DNA of 64,000 nt from Bacillus subtilis. Its GTDB lineage: Bacteria; Bacillota; Bacilli; Bacillales; Bacillaceae_C. Position 1 is the stretch's first letter. Each line of letters begins with the position of its first letter. Position numbers and translations under genes: made by a program. Positions 1 through 8,632 of the stretch are shown here, piece after piece. The stretch spans positions 1 to 64,000 of the forward strand of contig NZ_VTQV01000008.1 of NCBI RefSeq assembly GCF_008764245.1. The letters are read 5' to 3'. The notes under the pieces are model-generated. The model had not been told where the DNA came from. It made no database searches and worked only from the letters and a program-made list of their open reading frames with translations.

Positions 1-150
1 GCCTTTATGACAGTGGGCTTTTCAGAAAAAATTTTGCGTGGTAGGTGTAGCGCGGAATATGGGTTTTCAGTATATCCTACAACTGTATTGTGATTAGATA
101 GCCTCTTCCGAGAAAAGCAAGATTTAATAGAATCCTTCAGTTTCGACTTT

Positions 151-190
151 AAAAAGCAAAAATGGCAGTGATTCTAAGAGGATCACTGCC
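151..190 (-). terminator. Rho-independent terminator of the ABC/DUF1854 operon
   Basis: On the minus strand a GGCAGTGATC stem with an 8-nt loop (164-190) is followed by a T-rich tail. It lies about 50 bp beyond the stop codon of the last ABC gene. The first 150 bp of the window show no other feature. Confidence 0.75.
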
Positions 191-238
191 GTTTATACGC
201 CTTATTTCTTTTTATCATACAAAATACGCCTACAAACA

Positions 239-2446
239 TTACCCCGTCTTCGCCTTCGTTTTCGTCATATTCCGTTGAGCCATAATTAATCCATAGTAGA
301 TCCCCTGTTTTTGCATGAGTTCTTGATGAGTTCCGACTTCCGCAATCTCACCTTTATTCAAAACGAAGAGTCGATCAGCATTCTTTAGCGTGGAAAGCCT
401 GTGAGCAATGGCGATCGTTGTGCGATTTTTCGTAATCCGTTGTAAGGCTTCTTGAATCTCTGATTCTGTGTCGATATCAAGGGAAGCTGTTGCTTCATCC
501 AAAATTAAGATGCGCGGGTTATGGAGGACAGCCCGGGCGATTGTAATGCGTTGTCGCTCACCTCCAGATAAATTATTACCGTTCTCTTCTAATCTTGTAT
601 CATACCCATCTGGTAACTTAATGATAAATTCATGGGCATTGGCAATTCTCGCTGCCTGAATCACTTCTTCCATCGTCGCATCGGGTTTAGAATAACGAAT
701 GTTTTCCATAATCGAACCTCTAAAGAGCATTGTTTCTTGTAGAACCACACCAATTTGTGAACGTAGCTCCTCCTGCTGAATCGTCCTGATATCGTGACCA
801 TCTATTAAAATTTCCCCTTCATTTACATCATAAAAGCGAGACACGAGATTAATAAGCGTCGATTTCCCTGAACCAGAATGGCCAACAAGGCCAATCATTT
901 CCCCCGGTTTAATCGTAAAATTAATATTTTTTAAAACAGGTTCATATGATTTATATCCAAATGTTACATCATGAAATTGAATCGTCCCATGAATGGCATG
1001 CGGGATTGATGTTTCCTTGTCAAAGACTTCTGGTTCCTCATCGATCACTGAAAAAATACGATCAATCGCTATAGCGGCATTCGCAATCCATCTTGGCATA
1101 TTCATGAGCCAGGCAAGAGGGCCAAAAATCATACTCGCATATCCCGTAAATTGGACGAGCTCTCCCAGGTTCAAGTCACCCTTTAGAATCATATTACACC
1201 CAACCAATAACACAAAATACGTGCCAATTTGAAGAAGATACGTCGAGATCGGAGTTAGAATACTGTATACTTTTTCGGATTTAAAGGCCGCTACCGCATA
1301 CTCCGTATTATACTGTCTAAACCGTTTGATTTCCCGTTGTTCCTTTCCAAATGTTTTCACCACTCTAATGCCGCTCAGCACATCATGAAGATAGGAATTC
1401 GCCCGATCAAAGATCTTCCACTGCTTACGAAAAAGTCTTCTTACAATCACACGCCAAGTCATAAATTGTAAATAAGCGACAAACGGTGCCGGTAATAACA
1501 CAATTAACGCTAAGCGCCAGTCTGTCATGAATAATAAGACCGTCACCGAGATAAGCACGATTACTTGATAGATGGCAGTCGTAAAGACCTCTTGAATAAG
1601 CCGTCTAATTCGATTCGTATCAGATGATACCCGGTTCATCAAATCGCCCGCTCGCTGGGATGTTAAAAATCCAAGTGAAAGATTTTGGATTTTTTCATAG
1701 ACCATCTTTCTTAAATCTGCAGCAATCGTGGAACTAACGGTCGCCATCACCCGACCTTTCGCGACATTTAGAAGTTCCCCAGCAACTAGTGCAAATAGAA
1801 TACCGCCAATCGCCACAAAGAACATAGATACGCTTGGACTTTGCCCCGCTGGCGGCTGGAGCGATGAGTTGACAAGCAGCTTTTGGAAATAAGGACCTGA
1901 TAAGGCAACAGCAGAAGTGATAAGTAAAATAAATAATCCCAACACGAGCAGACGCCAATGAGATTTGGACACGCCTAATAATCTTTTCAAAACCGCAGTC
2001 TTATTCATACATTTGGCACAGGCCCGTGTTCCATGAAGTAGTCTACTTCCGCAATTCGAACATACCCGTTCTTCTTCCTCATTGTAGATCCGAATTTCAC
2101 TATTCGTCGTCATATAGTTTAAGATTTGCGCTATATAGGAGAGCCGGGCGACATGCTCCATTGAAACTCTTACAATGATCCGCTTGCCCAGTTCATCCGT
2201 CGCTTCAAGAATAGCATTTCCAATTAGAGGGATAACCTTATAGTCATATGCTTCCGATATAAAACCACTTTCGTGTACTTTTCCCGCTTCCACATAGGTC
2301 CATTTTTCCTGGCCAATCGCAAAATAACCTTTAGTTCTTCGGCCACTCAGGGATAAATCAGCCGGTACACAATATCGAATTGTTTTCCCAATCACCTTTT
2401 GAACAGCTAATCGATCTTCATTTGAAAGTTCATAATTTAAATTCAT
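239..2446 (-). CDS. ABC exporter half-transporter with N-terminal zinc-ribbon domain
   Basis: A 735-residue fused permease/ATPase of the multidrug/lipid exporter type, acting in the membrane. Residues 1-125 form a soluble domain that I cannot name. A four-cysteine zinc ribbon follows (C129, C132, C143, C146), then a six-helix exporter domain (about 165-460) and a nucleotide-binding domain. The ATPase motifs are intact: Walker A GHSGSGKST, signature LSGGERQ, Walker B ILILDEATASLD and the H-loop AIAHRLST. The second exporter at 3424-5727 has the same architecture, so the two probably form a heterodimer. DUF1854 proteins accompany ABC transporters linked to cyanophycin metabolism in proteobacteria, but no cyanophycin gene is seen here. 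The substrate is unknown. A 437-bp block of repeat DNA separates this gene from its operon partners. Confidence 0.85.
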   Translation of the reverse strand: MNLNYELSNEDRLAVQKVIGKTIRYCVPADLSLSGRRTKGYFAIGQEKWTYVEAGKVHESGFISEAYDYKVIPLIGNAILEATDELGKRIIVRVSMEHVARLSYIAQILNYMTTNSEIRIYNEEEERVCSNCGSRLLHGTRACAKCMNKTAVLKRLLGVSKSHWRLLVLGLFILLITSAVALSGPYFQKLLVNSSLQPPAGQSPSVSMFFVAIGGILFALVAGELLNVAKGRVMATVSSTIAADLRKMVYEKIQNLSLGFLTSQRAGDLMNRVSSDTNRIRRLIQEVFTTAIYQVIVLISVTVLLFMTDWRLALIVLLPAPFVAYLQFMTWRVIVRRLFRKQWKIFDRANSYLHDVLSGIRVVKTFGKEQREIKRFRQYNTEYAVAAFKSEKVYSILTPISTYLLQIGTYFVLLVGCNMILKGDLNLGELVQFTGYASMIFGPLAWLMNMPRWIANAAIAIDRIFSVIDEEPEVFDKETSIPHAIHGTIQFHDVTFGYKSYEPVLKNINFTIKPGEMIGLVGHSGSGKSTLINLVSRFYDVNEGEILIDGHDIRTIQQEELRSQIGVVLQETMLFRGSIMENIRYSKPDATMEEVIQAARIANAHEFIIKLPDGYDTRLEENGNNLSGGERQRITIARAVLHNPRILILDEATASLDIDTESEIQEALQRITKNRTTIAIAHRLSTLKNADRLFVLNKGEIAEVGTHQELMQKQGIYYGLIMAQRNMTKTKAKTG

Positions 2447-2505
2447 AATCGCCTTCCCTTTAAAATTAGAAAGTATATTCGTGTTTCCTTTATCTTAGGC
2501 CAATA

Positions 2506-2555
2506 GGATGTTGGTCACAAAGGCGTTGCGCCAGGAAGGCGCGTATTTAGCCTTT
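2506..2555. repeat. Dispersed repeat C, module 1 (GGCGTTGCGCCAGGA type)
   Basis: A stretch of about 50 bp with the core CACAAAGGCGTTGCGCCAGG recurs nearly unchanged, in inverse orientation, at 30098-30146. It contains a small GGCG...CGCC palindrome. It is GC-richer than its surroundings and has no reading frame I trust. Confidence 0.75.
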
Positions 2556-2559
2556 GAAC

Positions 2560-2885
2560 CCTTTTTATCCAAATTTGTACGCCGCTGAACAGGCGCTTCC
2601 GCTTTTCTTTGTCTAGCTACAGCGCCCAGCGACTAGCAAACTTTCGGTGCCCTCCTACGATAAGTCAACATCGATTCACCCTTTGGGTTCACCGTGTTTC
2701 CTTTATCTCGTCAGGCCCCTAAAAAGTTTGTACGTCGCTAAACGGGCGCTTCCGCTTTTCTTTGTCTAGCTACAGGCGGTAGGGGCTCGAGGTCAAATAA
2801 CCTTGAACCAACGAAGGAAAAGTTCACCCTTCTTTGGTTCAAGAACATTTACTTGTCGCCCCTGGACAACCGCCTTCCGCTTTTC
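2560..2885. repeat. Dispersed repeat C, module 2, with internal duplication
   Basis: This non-coding block carries two direct copies of a unit of about 50 bp, near 2572-2622 and 2726-2775. The units share TTTGTACG(C/T)CGCT and the core GCTTCCGCTTTTCTTTGTCT. The end of the block, near 2870, repeats CCGCCTTCCGCTTTTC. The block returns in inverted and rearranged form at 37514-37795. Such GCTTCCGCTTTTC elements are, to my knowledge, common between Bacillus genes. A palindromic stretch around 2803-2845 contains the inverted copies TTGAACCAA and TTGGTTCAA. Here it fills the gap between two genes of one operon. Confidence 0.8.
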
Positions 2886-3423
2886 ACGTAATATACATTT
2901 CGACCATGCGGTATTCTTTGTCCGTGAGGGCGGAGAGGTCTTTTATGATAAAGCGGTTTCCGTCGACGTCGGTGATTAATACTTTAGTGGCTGTAACGGC
3001 TGTGACATTGCCTTTCCCCATGCGAACAGTGAAATAGCAGCTTCCAGAAGTGGTTTCAGTTTCCCAATAGGAATAGCCGAATTCCTCGGTTATTTTATTT
3101 ACTTTTATAATTTCGGGAGCAAAATAACGTAAGTTGATATGTTCTTCGAGCAAGCGTACGATTTCATCAGGAAATTCATCTAAAGATTTAATGATGCCGA
3201 TTTCTTCATTTTCATCTGTTATGACAGAAATATATATTCGGTTATTCATATGAGGAAAGGAACAATATAAATAGACAGCAGGATATATTTTTCCATCTAT
3301 ATGAACCGTTAACATATGGCCCGCACTTTTCACAAACGTCGCATTATCCTTCGTTAAATAGTTCATCTTCGCCGCTTCGGCTAGATCTGATTTACTTCCA
3401 TGATCTATATGGAGCCTTTCCAA
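2884..3423 (-). CDS. DUF1854 family protein, partner of the ABC exporters
   Basis: A 179-residue soluble protein with no signal peptide or membrane segment. The C-terminal half carries the family hallmarks: LRYFAPEI (about residues 98-105), EEFGYSYWETET (about 113-124) and the late block LITDVDGNRF. It begins immediately after the stop of the upstream ABC exporter (ends at 3423 against 3424), which suggests translational coupling. DUF1854 has no established biochemical activity. Its repeated association with zinc-ribbon ABC exporters suggests an accessory cytoplasmic subunit, which is inference. The first 80 residues are less conserved. Confidence 0.85.
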   Translation of the reverse strand: MERLHIDHGSKSDLAEAAKMNYLTKDNATFVKSAGHMLTVHIDGKIYPAVYLYCSFPHMNNRIYISVITDENEEIGIIKSLDEFPDEIVRLLEEHINLRYFAPEIIKVNKITEEFGYSYWETETTSGSCYFTVRMGKGNVTAVTATKVLITDVDGNRFIIKDLSALTDKEYRMVEMYIT

Positions 3424-5727
3424 TTAAATCGCCTCTTTCATTTTTAAAGCTTCTTCATGCTTTTTCACCATACCAGCGTAGATCGCATCGATGTCCATGA
3501 GTTCTTCATGTGTCCCTTCTTCAACAACCTTTCCATCTTCCATCACATATAAATAATCCGCATTTCGCAATGTTGATAAACGATGGGCAATGGCGATGGT
3601 GGTCCTTCCTCTGGCCAATGACTCTAGGGCCTCCTGAATTTGTAATTCCGTCTCTGTATCTAGGGATGCCGTGGCTTCATCTAGGATCAAGATTTGCGGA
3701 TCATGTAAAATCGCTCTGGCAATCGAGATCCGCTGCTTTTCACCGCCCGACAGATTATACCCGCCTGTTCCTACGACCGTATCATAACCGTCCGGTAAAT
3801 TCGCAATAAAATCATGAGCATTCGCCACTTTCGCTGCATGGATAATATCTTCAAGGGAACAGTCTGGATTCGCATAAGCAATGTTTTCCGCAATTGTTCC
3901 CATAAAAACATACACTTCCTGCGAGACAATGCCGATATGTTTTCGTAATGTATCGGCAGTTAGATCCTTTACATTGATCCCATCTAGTTTGATCTCCCCT
4001 TCATTCACTTCATAGATTCGTGAAATCAAGTTTACCAATGTCGATTTACCCGCGCCTGAAGGGCCCACAATGCCAATCATTTGCCCCGGTTTTGCCTGTA
4101 ACGAGACATCCCGCAAAATCGGCTTATTGGCTTCATAATAAAAGCTAACCTTTGAAATCTCGATATCTCCTGAGAGCTTTTCTAAATGAAGAGCATCCTC
4201 CTTTTCGGTTATTTCTGGAACAGCATCTTGAATTTCAAACACCCGCTGTGCCGCTGACATGCAATAGGACCACCAACCGGCAATATCGTTCATAAATTGA
4301 ATTGGACCAAATAACATGTAAATATACGTAATGAAAGTCATGATTTCTCCAAATGTTAATCCTCCGCCCATCACTCGCCAGCCACCGAAGGCCCAAATTA
4401 AAACGCCGCCAATCTGAGTTAACATATTAATGATGGGGAAAATCGTACTGCTCATTTTATTAAAGTTCTGTTCCGCATTGGAAAAAGAAACATTCGCCCC
4501 TTGAAAGCGATCGATCTCCACTTTTTCCTTTCCAAACGCCTTCACAATTCTCGCACCACGGACCGTATCACTAATAATCGAATTCATCGCACTCGCCTTC
4601 CTATGCCTTTTCCAGGACATTCTCCATAACTTTGGAAAAACCGAGCGGATTAATAAAACGACAAATGGCAATGGAATTAAACAAACGAGTGTTAGTTTCC
4701 AATCCATCACAAGTAGGATGGTGGTCACCCCAATAATATTCATTGCGTTCACAATAAAATAGGGAATCCCATCGACAAAGAAAAACTGTAGCTCATTCGC
4801 ATCATCATTTACTCTTGTCATCAATTGACCTGTTTGCTTCTTCTGAAAAAATGATAAGGACAATCGTTGCATCGAGGTAAATATGCTTGCCTTTAGGTCG
4901 AAGACAATATCGGCGGCCATACGAGCATTAATCACACCAAACAAGATTCCGAACAATAATGACAACGTTCGAAAAATGATAATTAACAAAATAACGAGTC
5001 CAATTTTACCCGCAAACGCGCCCGTTCCTCCTAACGCTTGGTCAAATAAGACAGTCCCCTGAAAATAGGGAATCACAAGGCCTGTTGCTGAGTTAAGGAG
5101 CATAAATAATATAATGAAGAAAATCGACCATCTATGACGAGTTGTAAATCCCAATAGTCTTATAAATATAGCCCCTTTCTTCATGCATTTAGGACAGATT
5201 TGGCGCCCCTCTTCAGGGTATATCATCCCGCATGTTGGGCAGGATTTTATACTTTTATCCTCCTCCTCGTGCGGATCGATCGGTTCCCCATCCTTTATTT
5301 TCATGAACGTTGTAGCAAATTTTGCCGCAGTAGCTATATGCCCATTTGTGACAGCCGCAATCGCTCTTTCCTCAGGGGCCTTAATGACGATGAGGCCAGA
5401 GGCGATTAAATTTACGGTATGGATACTTTCAATTTCTTCTATCTTAAATTGATCGAGGTGAATTTTGTTTATTTCATTAGGGATCGGGTTCTTCTCTTTT
5501 TGATCGATTACACGAAATCCTTTAAAAACCTTTTCCTTTTGCTTTTCATTGGCATTGGATAATCGATAAAGTGAATCCTTTGTCAGAAGTAAATAGGTAT
5601 CGACAAAACCGCCATCTATCCCCCGATCACAAATCACCCAATCTAGGATTTCCGCTTCTACTATACTGGTTTGAGACAATAGGGTTTTCAACTCTTCAGG
5701 TAATGTATTCATATACTTTTCAATCAT
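3424..5727 (-). CDS. ABC exporter half-transporter with N-terminal zinc-ribbon domain (first gene of operon)
   Basis: A 767-residue fused permease/ATPase, sister of the gene at 239-2446. An N-terminal soluble domain of about 155 residues ends in a zinc ribbon (CPTC and CPKC pairs, about residues 163-181). A six-helix exporter domain (about 200-490) and a nucleotide-binding domain follow. The ATPase motifs look active: Walker A GPSGAGKST, signature LSGGEKQ, Walker B ILILDEATASLD and the H-loop AIAHRLST. I chose the ATG at 5727, with GAGGTG close upstream. A GTG at 5736 is also open but has no ribosome site. It probably pairs with the second half-transporter and works with the DUF1854 protein. 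The substrate is unknown. Confidence 0.85.
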   Translation of the reverse strand: MIEKYMNTLPEELKTLLSQTSIVEAEILDWVICDRGIDGGFVDTYLLLTKDSLYRLSNANEKQKEKVFKGFRVIDQKEKNPIPNEINKIHLDQFKIEEIESIHTVNLIASGLIVIKAPEERAIAAVTNGHIATAAKFATTFMKIKDGEPIDPHEEEDKSIKSCPTCGMIYPEEGRQICPKCMKKGAIFIRLLGFTTRHRWSIFFIILFMLLNSATGLVIPYFQGTVLFDQALGGTGAFAGKIGLVILLIIIFRTLSLLFGILFGVINARMAADIVFDLKASIFTSMQRLSLSFFQKKQTGQLMTRVNDDANELQFFFVDGIPYFIVNAMNIIGVTTILLVMDWKLTLVCLIPLPFVVLLIRSVFPKLWRMSWKRHRKASAMNSIISDTVRGARIVKAFGKEKVEIDRFQGANVSFSNAEQNFNKMSSTIFPIINMLTQIGGVLIWAFGGWRVMGGGLTFGEIMTFITYIYMLFGPIQFMNDIAGWWSYCMSAAQRVFEIQDAVPEITEKEDALHLEKLSGDIEISKVSFYYEANKPILRDVSLQAKPGQMIGIVGPSGAGKSTLVNLISRIYEVNEGEIKLDGINVKDLTADTLRKHIGIVSQEVYVFMGTIAENIAYANPDCSLEDIIHAAKVANAHDFIANLPDGYDTVVGTGGYNLSGGEKQRISIARAILHDPQILILDEATASLDTETELQIQEALESLARGRTTIAIAHRLSTLRNADYLYVMEDGKVVEEGTHEELMDIDAIYAGMVKKHEEALKMKEAI

Positions 5728-5822
5728 ACACCTCACACGGAATGAGCTGCTAGAGGCCCATTCTATTCATCTATTTTTCAAAAGTCCTAGGTTAATTCTC
5801 CATTAGTAGCAGAACGTACTTT

Positions 5823-6680
5823 TTAACAAAACTCATACCGTACAAAGGCCAGTTGCTTGCTATCCGGTGACCAAGAATTTACATTGATCGTCCCTTGGCC
5901 TCCAAATAGCTTTACGAGCACACGTGATTCACCACCACAACTTGGCATTAATCGCAGTTCAACATCTTTATTTGGGGGATGATCATCAGGTGCCACATCT
6001 CCTTTCTGATAGGCGATATACACAACATGCTGCCCATCAGGGGACACATGAGGGAACCAATTATGACTGTCTTCAAAGGTCATTTGTGTTTGTTCCCGAC
6101 CATCTGGATTCATTCGCCATAGTTGCATTAGGCCTGTGCGTGTTGAATTGAACCAAATATGGCGGCCATCTGGTGAGTATTCAGGACCATCATCTAATCC
6201 TGGAGTATGAGTCAATTGCTTTTCCACTCCTCCGATTGCCGGAATGGTATAAATATTATATTGCCCGTTTCGCTCAGCACAGTAAGCCAACTCCCTGCCA
6301 TCAGGAGACCATCCGTGTAAATAAGAAGGTCCCAACGGAGTAATCAGAATCGGATGTCCGCCTTCTCTTGGCAAAATATAAATACGCGATTGCCGATCTT
6401 CATGAGTATGATGACTAATCCCAATATACGTTTCATCCGGGGATAAAACATGATCGTTATTACAAGAGGTAGCAAACCCGGAGTCTAGGAAAGTGCTTTC
6501 ATTCATTTCAAGATCAAATGAATACAGATGCCCACCACTGTTATAAATAAGTTTTCCATCTCGCGTCCAATTAGGTGCCTCGATCACTTGGTCAAATGTT
6601 GCCAAGGTTTTCCTCTCACCTGTTTCTATGTAGACCGTCTCCAGGAAGCTTTTTATATCTCCTCGTTTAAGATCTTCCAT
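5823..6680 (-). CDS. TolB/WD40-like beta-propeller protein
   Basis: About 285 residues made of repeated PD40-type blades. The recurring motif is SPDG or WSPD followed by hydrophobic strands (for example [30 protein letters not shown]). This is the beta-propeller fold of TolB and of the propeller domain of prolyl oligopeptidases. There is no peptidase domain and no signal peptide, so it is likely a cytoplasmic propeller of unknown ligand. The open frame continues upstream to 6752. The ATG at 6680 is preferred because AAAGGCGG lies just upstream and the extra residues are basic and unlike the family. It stands alone between the ABC operon and the cyclophilin gene. Confidence 0.75.
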   Translation of the reverse strand: MEDLKRGDIKSFLETVYIETGERKTLATFDQVIEAPNWTRDGKLIYNSGGHLYSFDLEMNESTFLDSGFATSCNNDHVLSPDETYIGISHHTHEDRQSRIYILPREGGHPILITPLGPSYLHGWSPDGRELAYCAERNGQYNIYTIPAIGGVEKQLTHTPGLDDGPEYSPDGRHIWFNSTRTGLMQLWRMNPDGREQTQMTFEDSHNWFPHVSPDGQHVVYIAYQKGDVAPDDHPPNKDVELRLMPSCGGESRVLVKLFGGQGTINVNSWSPDSKQLAFVRYEFC

Positions 6681-6893
6681 TGTATCCGCCTTTCTTTTCC
6701 TACGGCTTTCGAAATTTTTAAAGTCATACATTATTATTCTATATAAGTGCAATAATTCCTTTGAAGAATTCGAATATTCTTTACCGAGACCAGTATATGA
6801 GATGGATCAAGTACCACATCATCTAGCTTATTCAGGTATAATTTCAATTAGACATTTTATTTTCTATTTATAATAAATACATCTCCCACAGTC

Positions 6894-6922
6894 AAAAAGG
6901 ACGTGACAATAATCGCCACGCC
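6894..6922 (-). terminator. Probable terminator of the cyclophilin gene
   Basis: On the minus strand an imperfect GCGTGGC/GTCACGT stem, partly G-U paired, is followed by a CTTTTTG tail about 35 bp past the stop codon. Confidence 0.45.
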
Positions 6923-6951
6923 GCTTTAACCAACCTGCAATTGGTCCCGTA

Positions 6952-7581
6952 TCATTGAGTTTTTTTCACTTCTGGGTAAGTGACACCAAACGTGTCAACC
7001 GTTACTTTTTTCATCGTTTGGTCAGCCAATGGCTTGTCTGCCGAATCCCGTTCCGCGCTGATAATTTGATCCACAATCTCCATTCCCTCCATTACTTTTC
7101 CAAATGCGGCATATTTCCCATCAAGATGAGTAGCATCATCAACCATAATAAAAAATTGGGAACCAGCAGAATCAGGGTCTTGAGTCCGAGCCATTGAGAT
7201 CACACCCCGTTCATGTTTTAGATTATTTTCAACACCATTAGAAGAAAATTCTCCGGCAATACTATAGTCAGGTCCACCTGTACCATTTCCATTAGGGTCA
7301 CCACCTTGAATCATAAACCCAGGGATCACACGATGAAAAATGAGGCCATCATAAAACTGGTCCTCTACAAGAGAAACAAAGTTTGCAACTGTATTAGGGG
7401 CTACATTCGGATCTAGCTCTACTTTAATCGTTCCCCCGTCTTCCATTTCGATCGTCACAATTGGATTTTTCTCTACGTGAACTTTTTCATTATCCGGTTT
7501 TGTCTCTTTACCGCAACCACCGACTATGAGAACAAATAAAAGCAAAAGCGGCATCCATATTTTATTATGTATTTTATTCAT
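6952..7581 (-). CDS. Lipoprotein peptidyl-prolyl cis-trans isomerase (cyclophilin type)
   Basis: A 209-residue secreted prolyl isomerase that helps fold extracytoplasmic proteins. The N-terminus is a lipoprotein signal: positive MNKIHNK, a hydrophobic stretch, then a VGGC lipobox, so it should be anchored to the outer face of the membrane. The cyclophilin core follows from about residue 45. It has the signature blocks FHRVIPGFMIQGGDP, GVISMART, SAGSQFFI and YAAFGKV, which carry the catalytic Arg, Phe and Gln positions. The length suits small bacterial cyclophilins plus a lipoprotein linker. I used the ATG at 7581; a GTG directly before it is also possible. B. subtilis PpiB is cytoplasmic, so this is a distinct exported type. 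Confidence 0.9.
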   Translation of the reverse strand: MNKIHNKIWMPLLLLFVLIVGGCGKETKPDNEKVHVEKNPIVTIEMEDGGTIKVELDPNVAPNTVANFVSLVEDQFYDGLIFHRVIPGFMIQGGDPNGNGTGGPDYSIAGEFSSNGVENNLKHERGVISMARTQDPDSAGSQFFIMVDDATHLDGKYAAFGKVMEGMEIVDQIISAERDSADKPLADQTMKKVTVDTFGVTYPEVKKTQ

Positions 7582-7760
7582 CACGAAACTTTCCTTTCCA
7601 TACTTTCTTCTCTATGATAACTTGAATTAGTAGAAGAGACACGATCTTTTTTGAGGTTCAAGATACCCTGAAAAAATGGATGGTAAAACTTTTTGTATAA
7701 TCGAATATTCAAAGTCTTTGTTTACCCACATACCCACTCAAGGTATATAAACATCAAATT

Positions 7761-7790
7761 AAAAACCAGCCATTACATGACCGGTTTTTA
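7761..7790 (-). terminator. Terminator overlapping the csoR stop codon
   Basis: On the minus strand an AAAAACCGGTCAT arm pairs with ATGGCTGGTTTTT, with one mismatch and a wobble pair. The stem overlaps the last codons of csoR and ends in a T run. Confidence 0.7.
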
Positions 7791-8090
7791 AGAAGACTTT
7801 GTAAACCGTTTAAACACATCCATTAACTCCTGTATCGCTTCTTCTTCATTCCCATCCTTTATCGCATCTGACACACAATGTTGAGTATGCCTTTCTAACA
7901 AATGAAGGCCAACCTTATTCATAGCGGCATTAATTGCAGAAATTTGTGTAAGGATATCCACACAATAGCGATCATTTTCAATCATATTTTGAATCCCACG
8001 AACTTGCCCCTCAATCCGCTTTAAACGATTCACCAGCTGTTCTTTTTCCCTTGTTGGTCTATGCGTTACCTTACCTTCCACCTCATCCAT
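7788..8090 (-). CDS. csoR: CsoR-type copper-sensing transcriptional repressor
   Basis: A 100-residue all-helical repressor that releases DNA on binding Cu(I). The Cu-binding Cys-His-Cys set is present: Cys in NDRYCVDIL, and His and Cys in ERHTQHCVSD. The N-terminal LVNRLKRIEGQVRGIQNM block is typical of the CsoR/RcnR family. Overall similarity to B. subtilis CsoR is high along the length. The start has GAAGGTGACGAT directly before ATG. In B. subtilis csoR lies upstream of copZA. Here there is no copper chaperone or Cu-ATPase beside it, so its targets must lie elsewhere. A palindrome at 8131-8148 could be its autoregulatory site. Confidence 0.9.
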   Translation of the reverse strand: MDEVEGKVTHRPTREKEQLVNRLKRIEGQVRGIQNMIENDRYCVDILTQISAINAAMNKVGLHLLERHTQHCVSDAIKDGNEEEAIQELMDVFKRFTKSS

Positions 8091-8130
8091 ATCGTCACCT
8101 TCATTTCTTCATTTTTACATGCTACACTTA

Positions 8131-8148
8131 GGTATGTATGATCATACC
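8131..8148. promoter_or_regulatory. Palindrome upstream of csoR, candidate operator
   Basis: The inverted repeat GGTATG-6-CATACC lies about 40 bp before the csoR start codon. It resembles the GTAT...ATAC outline of copper-repressor operators but lacks the central G/C tract, so the assignment is tentative. Confidence 0.4.
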
Positions 8149-8537
8149 ATAAAATGTGCGAAAATATAGCCATCCATGAATTCCGATGCATATCCCTCTG
8201 TATTTATGTGATATACAAGATGACTAGACCCCTTTTTGCACACGCACTTTTATATCAAACTACTTCCTACTATTATAAGATAGACCTTACTATATCCATA
8301 GGAGTATCTCTACCTTTTTCATGATATTTTTTAAGGTGAGTTTATCGAGCAGTCAAGCAGCCGAAGTCATGAAATGATCGAGAATCATCATTGTTAATTG
8401 AGAATATAAATTCTAACTTCTAACTTAGTTCAATCGATCCCTTTTCTCTAATTGATAGAGCCAAGGACAAGCCAAGTGAATTTTTTATTGATCTACAAAT
8501 ACTATCTAAGATAAAAATTCTAAAGCAAGTATTAAAT
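8149..8537. other. Intergenic region without recognised feature
   Basis: An AT-rich spacer between the divergent csoR and ahpC. I see no convincing reading frame, structured RNA or repeat in it. Confidence 0.5.
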
Positions 8538-8566
8538 TTGACAAAAGATAGTTTTTATATGATAAT
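8538..8566 (+). promoter_or_regulatory. Sigma-A promoter of ahpCF
   Basis: TTGACA (8538-8543) and GATAAT (8561-8566) are separated by 17 bp. Transcription would start near 8573, about 60 nt before the ahpC start codon. Confidence 0.75.
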
Positions 8567-8576
8567 AACTGTTGTA

Positions 8577-8591
8577 TTAGAATTATTATTG
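8577..8591 (+). promoter_or_regulatory. PerR-box-like operator of ahpCF
   Basis: TTAGAAT-T-ATTATTG matches 11 of 14 positions of the 7-1-7 PerR consensus TTATAAT-N-ATTATAA. It sits just downstream of the -10 element, where a repressor would block transcription. Peroxide control of ahpCF by PerR is established in B. subtilis; its action here is inferred. Confidence 0.6.
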
Positions 8592-8632
8592 TTAGCTTAT
8601 AAAATATAAAAATACACTAGGAGGAATAGCAT

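Noticed and set aside
468-1958. Antisense and out-of-frame ORFs within the first ABC gene
   Set aside because: They overlap a gene with intact ABC motifs, lack ribosome sites and show no family features. The same holds for the many shadow ORFs elsewhere.
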